From the NCBI GenBank assembly GCA_029778565.1, contig JAKOQC010000453.1:1-54825 (forward strand): DNA of 54,825 nt, read 5' to 3'. Position 1 is the stretch's first letter; each line of letters starts with the position of its first letter. The position numbers were made by a program, and so were the translations under genes. This stretch comes from a bacterium. Lineage in GTDB: Bacteria; Patescibacteriota; Saccharimonadia; CAILAD01; BJGX01. The notes beneath the pieces were generated by a model, which did no database searches, had not been told where the DNA came from, and saw nothing but the letters and a program-made list of their open reading frames with translations. Shown piece after piece: positions 23,657-30,187 of this stretch.

Positions 23657-24697
23657 CTATTTGAGTTCAGCTTTTAGCTTTTGTACCTGAGGTACCTTTT
23701 CGGGATCTACGTCATTAAGTAACGCGCAATACCCTGCGGTATAGCCTGCAAGCATTACAGCATAGAGTAATTCTTGTAAGGGTGTTATGCCTGCCATCTG
23801 CATGGTATTAAACACCATGCCCTGTTCTTTAATAAGGCTGGTTGTTACCTGAATACGTTTTTTCATGGTCTTGTCTTCGAATTGCGAAACCAGCTGCAAA
23901 CCACCCATTTCTTTATGAGTCGGTATCCGCCAGCCTTCAAGTTCGTTATGATCAAGCTCAGAATAAGTGTTGTACCACGCCATTTGTTTGGCATCTTCGT
24001 TAAAACTTATCTTCCAAATGTAAGCAGCCGAGGCCAAGAGGGGGCTCGCGTAAATAATTACTGGCTTACCGGCTAGTTTTTCGGCCAGTACTTTGGCGGC
24101 ATTATCATCGTCAATATCTGGTACCAAGCGTAATTTTGCAGTATTTAAGAAATCGGCGGTATCCTCAAGCTCTCGTGCGACATCAATAGATACCAAGCCC
24201 ATGTTTTGCAAAGCACAGGTTAGTGCTCGCAGACCGGCAAAAATTGCAAACCGCGGCTGGCTACATTCGGGTAGTTCTAAAACGGTATAGTTTTCATTTC
24301 TTGCTAGTTGCAAAAGTTTACCCCCATTGGTAATTACTAATATCTGAGCATTGTTCTTTTTGGCTTCCTCATAGGCACGGAGTGTTTCAGCAGTGTCGCC
24401 CGAGTAGCTACTAATAATTACCAGGCTGTGTTCGTTAACATACCCTGGCATCTGCGAGCCACGACAAACTTCGAGTGGCGTAATCAGTCGGGTATAGAGC
24501 CAGTTTTTAAGCAAATTGCCGGCTAGAGCACTACCACCCATGCCACAAAAGACAATATTATATATACCCGTGCCATCTTCTCTCGTTAAAGCATGACGCA
24601 TATCTTCACCATATGGCAAACTCAGATGATCAGGCATAGCATCTATAGCAGAAAATATACCATTAAGCTTATCTTGGGGGATATTTGTGAGCTTCAT
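23657..24697 (-). CDS. Bifunctional phosphoglucose/phosphomannose isomerase
   Basis: SIS-domain isomerase linking fructose 6-phosphate with glucose 6-phosphate and mannose 6-phosphate. Two SIS domains are expected. Seen are VFCGMGGSALAGNLLKNWL, VIISSYSGDTAETLRAYEEA, ILVITNGGKL, and the catalytic region near TYSELDHNELEGW, all characteristic of this family. The ORF track starts at 24721; ATG 24697 (MKLTNIPQDKL) is better placed, with AGAAGAG just upstream and a TATACT box 10 bp before it. Together with the phosphohexomutase at 12240 it gives a route to mannose 1-phosphate for envelope glycans. Confidence 0.9.
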   Translation of the reverse strand: MKLTNIPQDKLNGIFSAIDAMPDHLSLPYGEDMRHALTREDGTGIYNIVFCGMGGSALAGNLLKNWLYTRLITPLEVCRGSQMPGYVNEHSLVIISSYSGDTAETLRAYEEAKKNNAQILVITNGGKLLQLARNENYTVLELPECSQPRFAIFAGLRALTCALQNMGLVSIDVARELEDTADFLNTAKLRLVPDIDDDNAAKVLAEKLAGKPVIIYASPLLASAAYIWKISFNEDAKQMAWYNTYSELDHNELEGWRIPTHKEMGGLQLVSQFEDKTMKKRIQVTTSLIKEQGMVFNTMQMAGITPLQELLYAVMLAGYTAGYCALLNDVDPEKVPQVQKLKAELK

Positions 24698-24724
24698 ATT
24701 CTCTTCTAGTATACCGCACAAATT

Positions 24725-24750
24725 AAAAAAGCGATTGAATTTTCAATCGC
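24725..24750 (-). terminator. Terminator at the end of the 24743 gene
   Basis: On the minus strand, AGCGATTGAA/TTCAATCGCT followed by TTTTTTAATT. The hairpin overlaps the stop codon region. Confidence 0.85.
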
Positions 24751-25558
24751 TATTCATACTCTTGGCCACAAGTTCACCCGTCTCGTCGTAGAGCACACCA
24801 GAACGCTGCATGCTCTTGAGCTCACTAAGAATTGTACGAAGTCGCTGCTCACTCAGAGCGAGTAGGCCGTTCTCTGCCTTGTATTCTGCTGGATACCTAG
24901 ACTTGAGAAAGTTTTCGACGCCCTCGTATTGCATTATCTGCCGAATCAGCAAGACTCTTCGCTCAAACACATTCAGCTGCCCAGCAATCTCCTTTAACTG
25001 TAGGTAAGTACAGCTATGCAGTTTCTTGGTGGGATGCTCTCTACTGTAAAGGTCAAAGAACTGATTCCTGCGAACTCTTTCGTAGAGGTTACACCACCGC
25101 AGGGCTTCTCTGGCCTCATCAAGCGTTGCCGTGAGTTCATCAAACTTTCGCCCGGCCATAGCTTCTTTTTGCTGGTACTTTTTGAGTGCCGGATGAGTTA
25201 TAAGCAGCGACATATAATGCACGTCTGCCTCAGACCTTGCACCGTACCGCTTGCGCATATCAGCTTGCCAACGATCTTCCATTGGCATCAGTACGCGCCG
25301 AAAAAAATCCACCCAGAGTGATAATACACTGTCTTGTATAAAACTCTCTTCAGTATATCTCCGTACCAAGCGAATGCGTTGCTGCCAGCTATTAGAAAAC
25401 TGGGTAATAAGCGGGGTATTGTTACACACTTGCAGCACCAGACCATACAGCTCTCGGTTTTCGAGGGCATACAAATCTTCGAGACTTGTAGGGCTAATGC
25501 GAGAATGGTCGTCTGCAAAGACAACTCGCTTATGGCGTTCTTTTTTGTGGTTCGACAT
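24743..25558 (-). CDS. Helical protein of unknown function
   Basis: Not recognised. The better start is ATG 25558 (MSNHKKERHKRVVFADDHS), preceded by GAAAGGCGAGCG, giving about 271 residues; the track's longer start lacks support. The protein is almost entirely alpha-helical and rich in charged residues (WQQRIRLVRRYTEESFIQDSVLSLW, LTATLDEAREALRWCNLYERVRR, LRTILSELKSMQRSG). There is no signal peptide or membrane helix and no obvious catalytic motif. It is a single-gene unit with its own terminator, downstream of hsp20 but separated from it by a strong terminator. Confidence 0.6.
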   Translation of the reverse strand: MSNHKKERHKRVVFADDHSRISPTSLEDLYALENRELYGLVLQVCNNTPLITQFSNSWQQRIRLVRRYTEESFIQDSVLSLWVDFFRRVLMPMEDRWQADMRKRYGARSEADVHYMSLLITHPALKKYQQKEAMAGRKFDELTATLDEAREALRWCNLYERVRRNQFFDLYSREHPTKKLHSCTYLQLKEIAGQLNVFERRVLLIRQIMQYEGVENFLKSRYPAEYKAENGLLALSEQRLRTILSELKSMQRSGVLYDETGELVAKSMNSD

Positions 25559-25656
25559 CGCTCGCCTTTCGAGTAGGGAACGCGTATGTGTATACATTAC
25601 AAGCAAAAGGTATTTGTGTCAAGTATGTAACCTTTCCTCTTGCTATTCGCTTGTGC

Positions 25657-25687
25657 AAAAAAGAGCCCAATCGGGCTCTTTTTTATT
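25657..25687. terminator. Terminator of hsp20
   Basis: AAAAAAGAGCCC/GGGCTCTTTTTT hairpin with T-run on the minus strand right after the hsp20 stop; nearly symmetric, so it may work both ways. Confidence 0.88.
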
Positions 25688-25702
25688 GCTAGATTTTTGT
25701 AC

Positions 25703-26137
25703 TTAGACTGGATTAACTTTAATCTTCTTCACTTTATCTTCAGGTACTACCTTTGGAATCTCGATAGTAAGTACACCATCTTTTAAGCTCGCATTGGCTT
25801 TTTCTGATACTGTGCTGGTAGGTAAGATAACTGAGCGGCTAAAGCTTCCCCAGAAACATTCTTGCACGTAGTAATTATCTTTCTCGATAGTCTTTTCTTC
25901 TTTACGATCACCACGAATGGTTACTACGTCTTCTGAAATTGCTACATCAATATCTTCTGGTTTTACACCAGCTATAGGGGCTTTAATAACAATTGTGTCT
26001 TTGGTTTGGTAGACATCTACTGCTAGTTGACCTTCAAATTCTTCTTCACCAGCCCATTCTTCGACAGCTCCCTGACCTTCGTCTAAAAACTCATCTTCTA
26101 AAATTTCTTGTTCCACCTGATTTTTACGTCTTGCCAT
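25703..26137 (-). CDS. Small heat shock protein Hsp20
   Basis: A 144-residue alpha-crystallin-type holdase chaperone that binds unfolding proteins. An acidic N-terminal arm (residues 8-32) is followed by the alpha-crystallin domain: IKAPIAGVKPEDIDVAISEDVVTIRGDRKEE, ECFWGSFSRSVILP, ASLKDGVLTIEIPKV. The usual C-terminal I-x-I motif is seen as IKV. A good ribosome binding site (AAGGAGT) precedes the ATG. The promoter is TTGCAA, 18 bp, TATAAT, and no CIRCE copy is present, so its heat control differs from that of groESL. Confidence 0.95.
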   Translation of the reverse strand: MARRKNQVEQEILEDEFLDEGQGAVEEWAGEEEFEGQLAVDVYQTKDTIVIKAPIAGVKPEDIDVAISEDVVTIRGDRKEEKTIEKDNYYVQECFWGSFSRSVILPTSTVSEKANASLKDGVLTIEIPKVVPEDKVKKIKVNPV

Positions 26138-26180
26138 AAAAAATTACTCCTTATGTTTGCTCTTTTTTCTGTTACTTCTT

Positions 26181-26210
26181 ATTATAATCAGATAACGTAT
26201 AGGTTTGCAA
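26181..26210 (-). promoter_or_regulatory. hsp20 promoter
   Basis: On the minus strand TTGCAA, 18 bp, TATAAT. The -35 box abuts the start of the divergent comF gene. Confidence 0.65.
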
Positions 26211-26211
26211 G

Positions 26212-26877
26212 ATGAGTTTGGTAGAAAGTCTTATTCAAATAATTGCCCCCTCTAGCTGTAAAGTCTGCAATCGTGAGGGCAGCGTACTCTGCACAGACTG
26301 TATGGCCACTCATATTCCCATAAGAAAACCAGCCTGTTTTTGGTGTAACAGCCTTACCACTCGAGGGCAAACCTGCGCTCGCTGCAAGCTCAAAACCTCG
26401 CTAGCTGGCGCGAGCATTCCATTCCGCTACCAAGAAACTGTTCGAGATCTGATTTATGCCCTTAAATATGATGGCAATAGAGAAGTGGCTCGAATCTTTG
26501 CGAGCTACTTAAGTACCTGTGTCGATACTACCAAGTTTGATATGGTAAGCTTCGTACCAACCACCGGAGCCTCGCAGCGCAAGAGAGGGTACAATCAGGC
26601 ACAATTAATTGCCGCAGAAATTAGTAGTATTACTGGGCTTAGACTTACCAATACGCTACTAAGAACCAAACATATCGACCAGATTGGCCTAAACCGCGCG
26701 CAGCGACTAGCGGCGGTAAAGAATATTTTTACTACCACCTCTCATACAGTAGAGAATAAGAAAATACTATTGGTAGATGATGTTATTACCACCGGAGCTA
26801 CCATAGACGAATGTGCCGCAGTACTCAAACAAGCTGGGGCAACACAGGTTTGGGGCTTAGCTATTGCCAAGAAGTAG
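26212..26877 (+). CDS. comF: ComF family phosphoribosyltransferase-like protein
   Basis: A 221-residue ComF homologue, linked to natural DNA uptake (ComF is needed for transformation in several bacteria). The N-terminus has a zinc-binding Cys cluster (CKVCNREGSVLCTDC, then CFWC...CARC). The C-terminal phosphoribosyltransferase fold carries VSFVPTTGASQRKRGYNQAQLIA and the PRPP loop ILLVDDVITTGATI. It is followed at once by the MutY-like gene. DNA uptake genes suit a nucleotide-scavenging symbiont, but the competence pilus is not in this window. Confidence 0.92.
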   Translation: MSLVESLIQIIAPSSCKVCNREGSVLCTDCMATHIPIRKPACFWCNSLTTRGQTCARCKLKTSLAGASIPFRYQETVRDLIYALKYDGNREVARIFASYLSTCVDTTKFDMVSFVPTTGASQRKRGYNQAQLIAAEISSITGLRLTNTLLRTKHIDQIGLNRAQRLAAVKNIFTTTSHTVENKKILLVDDVITTGATIDECAAVLKQAGATQVWGLAIAKK

Positions 26878-26889
26878 GCCATTTTCATA

Positions 26890-26895
26890 TACAAT
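26890..26895 (+). promoter_or_regulatory. -10 box at the MutY-like gene start
   Basis: TACAAT, 7 bp before ATG 26903, supporting that start rather than 26864. Confidence 0.5.
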
Positions 26896-26902
26896 ACAAA
26901 CT

Positions 26903-27736
26903 ATGCAATCACGTAACAGCCTCGACATATTTTTACAAAAGCTTTACAGCTTTTACCATAAAAATGGGCGCCATGATATGCGCTGGCGTAAAGACACCAG
27001 AGCCTACTATATTTTTCTCAGCGAAGTAATGCTACAACAAACCCAAGTAGAGAGGGTAAAAGAAAAGTTTGCTGAGTTTATTCGCAAGTTTCCCGACTGG
27101 CAAAGTCTTGCCGGCGCAAAGCAAAGCGCGGTGGTGCTTGCCTGGCAGGGTCTTGGGTATAATCGTAGAGCACTATATTTGCAGCGCGGTGCCCAAGCTG
27201 TAGTAAAAGATTATGCTGGCAGCTTACCAAAAGATGTTAGTCTACTGCAAAAGCTACCTGGCATTGGCCCGAATACTGCCGGGGCGATTATGGCATTTGC
27301 CTACGACCAACCAGTAGTGTTTATCGAGACCAATATTCGTCGAGTATTGTTGCACGAGTTTTTTGCCGGCAAAGAAAACGTAGCCGATAACGAAATAATA
27401 CCCATTCTCGAAGAAATTATCTCACTATTGTCGAAGTCGCAATTTACCCCAAGAACATTTTACTGGGCAATGATGGATTATGGAACATTCTTAAAACAAC
27501 AGGTACCCAACCCAAATAGACGCAGCAAACATTACAGCAAACAAAGCCAGTTTGAGGGCTCTGATAGGCAGCTACGCGGAAAAATCTTACGAGAATTAAT
27601 AAATACACCTTTGCAAAAAACTACACTACAGACAGCTGTTAGTGTACAAGACAAAGAAAAGTTTGAGTTAATCTTAACTGGCCTCACAAAAGAAGGGTTT
27701 ATTATTCAAAAGGGCGAGAGGATACAACTAAAATGA
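26903..27736 (+). CDS. MutY-like A/G-specific adenine glycosylase lacking the Fe-S cluster
   Basis: HhH-GPD superfamily DNA glycosylase, predicted to remove A mispaired with 8-oxoG. The N-terminal domain has RWRKDTRAYYIFLSEVMLQQTQVERV with the catalytic Glu, and HhH is seen as LPGIGPNTAGAIMAFA. Two deviations from textbook MutY: the GPD Asp motif reads FIETNIRRV (Glu in place of Asp), and the four cysteines of the [4Fe-4S] cluster after YGTFLKQQVPNPNRR are absent. The 8-oxoG-recognising C-terminal Nudix-like domain is also absent; only a short winged-helix-like tail remains. Start at MQSRNSLD is favoured. The gene overlaps the next one by ATGA. Confidence 0.85.
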   Translation: MQSRNSLDIFLQKLYSFYHKNGRHDMRWRKDTRAYYIFLSEVMLQQTQVERVKEKFAEFIRKFPDWQSLAGAKQSAVVLAWQGLGYNRRALYLQRGAQAVVKDYAGSLPKDVSLLQKLPGIGPNTAGAIMAFAYDQPVVFIETNIRRVLLHEFFAGKENVADNEIIPILEEIISLLSKSQFTPRTFYWAMMDYGTFLKQQVPNPNRRSKHYSKQSQFEGSDRQLRGKILRELINTPLQKTTLQTAVSVQDKEKFELILTGLTKEGFIIQKGERIQLK

Positions 27737-28251
27737 TTATGATATTTACTCTCATAGTGATTTTTCTGCTGTTGCTGGCAATTTGTATTATTGCTTGGGA
27801 TAAAATTATTGTTGGTAAGGTACCGTTTATTTCGCTACCCAATGAGATTATCACGCAAGTGCTCGCTCATATTACAATTCGACCCGATACAACTGTGTAC
27901 GATCTGGGCTGTGGCGATGGACGTGTGCTTATACAGGCTGCTCAAAAACAGCCTCGGGCTACATATATTGGTATAGAACGAGCCTTTTGGCCATATCTAT
28001 TAGCAAAATACAAAACTCGAAACATTCCGCAAATTACTATTCTACGCGGCGATATTACTAAGATAGCATTAAAAAAATCGGCCTTGGTTATCTGTTATTT
28101 ATTACCCGAACTGCTGGCCAAAATTCCGTATAGTGGCCAGAGTGTGATAAGTGTGGAGTATCAAATACCAGGCCGCAAGCCCAACAAAAAGGTTGTACTA
28201 AAAAAACATTCCCGACTTGTCTCGAAAATGTTTTTTTATAACGCTAATTAA
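27733..28251 (+). CDS. Membrane-anchored SAM-dependent methyltransferase
   Basis: A 172-residue protein with an N-terminal transmembrane helix (IFTLIVIFLLLLAICIIAW) and a small class I methyltransferase domain. Motif I is VYDLGCGDGRVLIQAA (near residue 55), then YIGIERAFWPYLLAKY and ILRGDITKIALKKSALVICYLLPELL. The domain is short and may be minimal. The start overlaps the MutY-like stop (ATGA), so the two are coupled. Its 3' end overlaps the convergent pilin gene by 4 bp. Substrate unknown. Confidence 0.8.
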   Translation: MIMIFTLIVIFLLLLAICIIAWDKIIVGKVPFISLPNEIITQVLAHITIRPDTTVYDLGCGDGRVLIQAAQKQPRATYIGIERAFWPYLLAKYKTRNIPQITILRGDITKIALKKSALVICYLLPELLAKIPYSGQSVISVEYQIPGRKPNKKVVLKKHSRLVSKMFFYNAN

Positions 28252-28631
28252 ACCTTAAAGATACCAAGTACAAAGTTAACAATAACAAAAGAGAGTATCG
28301 CTACAATCAAACCAATCACCGAGTAGAGAATAGTATCTTTGGCGGCTCGTACGGCATTTTCGTCACCATTAGACAAAGTATAGCGAAAACCACCAATAAT
28401 TATCATAATTACCGATACAATGCCAATTGCTACCAAGAGGAAGTTAACAATAATCGACACGTAGCCACCAGAGCCCGTAACACTACCCTTGGCCAATCCA
28501 TTTGCGCTACCTGCAGCATTTACGCCTGCCTGCAAGCCACCAGATACATCGTCAGCAAATGCAGTTGGGACTGCCAAGAAGGTAGCACCAAGTACAGTAG
28601 CAGTAGTAATTGTTTTGAGTGTGTTTTTCAT
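28248..28631 (-). CDS. VirB2-like type IV secretion pilin 1
   Basis: A 127-residue pilin-like subunit counted from ATG 28631 (MKNTLKTITTATVLGATFLAVPTAFA), which gives a clean signal peptide with a cut after AFA; the track's longer start is unlikely. The mature part has two hydrophobic helices, VSIIVNFLLVAIGIVSVIMIIIGGFRYTLSNG and DTILYSVIGLIVAILSFVIVNFVLGIF, linked by NGDENAVRAAKD. This is the pattern of T4SS pilins in Patescibacteria. It probably builds an extracellular pilus or channel with the other three pilin genes. It is nearly identical in architecture to the next gene. Confidence 0.85.
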   Translation of the reverse strand: MKNTLKTITTATVLGATFLAVPTAFADDVSGGLQAGVNAAGSANGLAKGSVTGSGGYVSIIVNFLLVAIGIVSVIMIIIGGFRYTLSNGDENAVRAAKDTILYSVIGLIVAILSFVIVNFVLGIFKV

Positions 28632-28650
28632 TTTAGAAAAGAATTCTATA

Positions 28651-29019
28651 TTAAACACCAAATCTGGCAAGAACAAAGTTGACGATAGCAAAGCTAAGCA
28701 ACGCAACCACAATACCAATTACGGCATAGAGAATAGTATCTTTAGCGCCAGAAACGGATTTTTCGTTACCGTTAGAGAGTACGTAACGAAAACCACCAAC
28801 AATAAGCATAATTACGGCAACAATGCCAATAACAATAAGCATTACGTTAATAATATTCTTAATGTTTTCTTGCAAGGTACCACTAGCAGCGTTAGATGGT
28901 TGTACGGCATCTACTGCACCAGTAATACTTTCGTCGGCACGAGCAGCTACTGGTAAAAGTGCTACTGCTGTACCACCACTTACAATTGCGAGTTTCTTTA
29001 GTTTATCTTGGCTTAACAT
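28651..29019 (-). CDS. VirB2-like type IV secretion pilin 2
   Basis: A 122-residue paralogue of pilin 1: signal peptide LAIVSGGTAVALLPVAARA, then helix INVMLIVIGIVAVIMLIVGGFRYVLSNG, linker NEKSVSGAKD, helix TILYAVIGIVVALLSFAIVNFVLARF. It has a strong ribosome binding site (AAAGGAGAAAG), better than that of pilin 1, 20 bp downstream, and may be the major subunit; this ranking is inference. Cotranscription with pilin 1 is likely. Confidence 0.88.
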   Translation of the reverse strand: MLSQDKLKKLAIVSGGTAVALLPVAARADESITGAVDAVQPSNAASGTLQENIKNIINVMLIVIGIVAVIMLIVGGFRYVLSNGNEKSVSGAKDTILYAVIGIVVALLSFAIVNFVLARFGV

Positions 29020-29103
29020 TTTTTGTCTTTCTCCTTTGGTTGACTAACGTTATTTTATTACCTTGTATTATGGCTTATATTCTACCAGAAAACAAGCAAA
29101 AAG

Positions 29104-29123
29104 AAAAAAGCCCATGCTTTTTT
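29104..29123. terminator. Possible terminator after pilin 3
   Basis: AAAAAAGC/GCTTTTTT hairpin with a 4-nt loop, just downstream of the minus-strand gene at 29141. Stem is mostly A-T, so strength is uncertain. Confidence 0.5.
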
Positions 29124-29140
29124 ATGTTGGTTGGTATTTT

Positions 29141-29431
29141 TTACTTAAATACCGAGATAACAAAGTTAACAATTACAAACGCAAGTATGGTTACTATTAA
29201 CCCAATTACCGCATTGGTAATGGTGCTTTTGGCAGTACGGGTTTTGTCTTCGCTACCACCAGAGGTAGAGTATTGTATACCACCAACAATTATAAATATT
29301 ACGGCTACTGCACCGGCAACAAAAAGCAAAATATTAGTAACTCTACTAATTAGAACGGTAAAATCTGATGGCCCAGGCACGCCACCAGGAACTGTAAAAG
29401 TGTCTGATAAAAGGAATTTTATATAGTTCAT
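29141..29431 (-). CDS. VirB2-like type IV secretion pilin 3
   Basis: A 96-residue pilin-like protein with helices VTNILLFVAGAVAVIFIIVGGIQYSTSGG and STITNAVIGLIVTILAFVIVNFVISVF. Unlike pilins 1 and 2, no classical signal peptide is visible; the N-terminus is MNYIKFLLSDTFTVPGG. The loop reads GGSEDKTRTAKS. It may insert through its own helices, or the start may be misplaced. It is a separate unit, with a weak terminator after it, on the same strand as the other pilins. Confidence 0.8.
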   Translation of the reverse strand: MNYIKFLLSDTFTVPGGVPGPSDFTVLISRVTNILLFVAGAVAVIFIIVGGIQYSTSGGSEDKTRTAKSTITNAVIGLIVTILAFVIVNFVISVFK

Positions 29432-29473
29432 ATTAAATAAAGTATAGATTTTTTATGGTATAAAAAGCAAGCT

Positions 29474-30109
29474 CTACTTAACAAATGCATTTAACAGACT
29501 AATAACAATACCTACCGACATCGACATTATCAAACCAATAATTGCGTAGGTAATGGTAGTTTTTGCTTTACTTACTTTGTTGGAGTCGCCAGCCGAAGTT
29601 GTGTATTGTATACCACCAATAATAATGAATATCACAGCCAATGCACCTACTGCGGTAAGTAATACACTAATGACGTTATTCCCAAGCTTGGTTATATCAT
29701 CCAGGCTTGTACCACTAATACCGGCAAAAATTCTTGTATTTAATAAATTGAAAATTGCATTAAAAGAAATTAGAAATCCAAGACTAACAGCTGCTTGTAC
29801 TAATCTATCCTTGGCAGACTTTATTCTATCTGGGCTACCGCCAGAAGTAACATACTGTATGGCAGAAACTAATATTACAATAGTGAGTATCATACCAATA
29901 ATACCAGTTAACCAAAGAACAATGTTTCCAATCACAATACTTAACCCATTAGTACCCGAAACTGAGCCTTGTCCTGCACAAAATATTTTCCTGCCAGCTT
30001 CACTCAAATTATTACAATCTAGATCTGCAGCTAATGCCGGAATACCGAAGAGTGTAGTAGTTAAAACAGCAGTAATTAGCGAAAATAAAATTTTTCTTGT
30101 TCGAGCCAT
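29474..30109 (-). CDS. Tandem-duplicated VirB2-like pilin (two modules in one chain)
   Basis: A 211-residue protein: signal peptide (residues 1-27, cut after ALA), a Cys pair (CNNLSEAGRKIFC), then two copies of the pilin hairpin. Module 1 is NIVLWLTGIIGMILTIVILVSAIQYVTSGGSPDRIKSAKDRLVQAAVSLGFLI, and module 2 is NNVISVLLTAVGALAVIFIIIGGIQYTTSAGDSNKVSKAKTTITYAIIGLIMS. The modules differ, so the duplication is old. A fused dimer could act as a pilus cap, base or adaptor, but this is inference. It is divergent from the first virB6-like gene across a 78-bp gap. Confidence 0.85.
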   Translation of the reverse strand: MARTRKILFSLITAVLTTTLFGIPALAADLDCNNLSEAGRKIFCAGQGSVSGTNGLSIVIGNIVLWLTGIIGMILTIVILVSAIQYVTSGGSPDRIKSAKDRLVQAAVSLGFLISFNAIFNLLNTRIFAGISGTSLDDITKLGNNVISVLLTAVGALAVIFIIIGGIQYTTSAGDSNKVSKAKTTITYAIIGLIMSMSVGIVISLLNAFVK

Positions 30110-30187
30110 TTGTCTATTATTTTAGCGTGTATTTAGTTTTTTTGCTATTACGAGCACAGATATCTATAATATTAAGCACAAGCGCTT

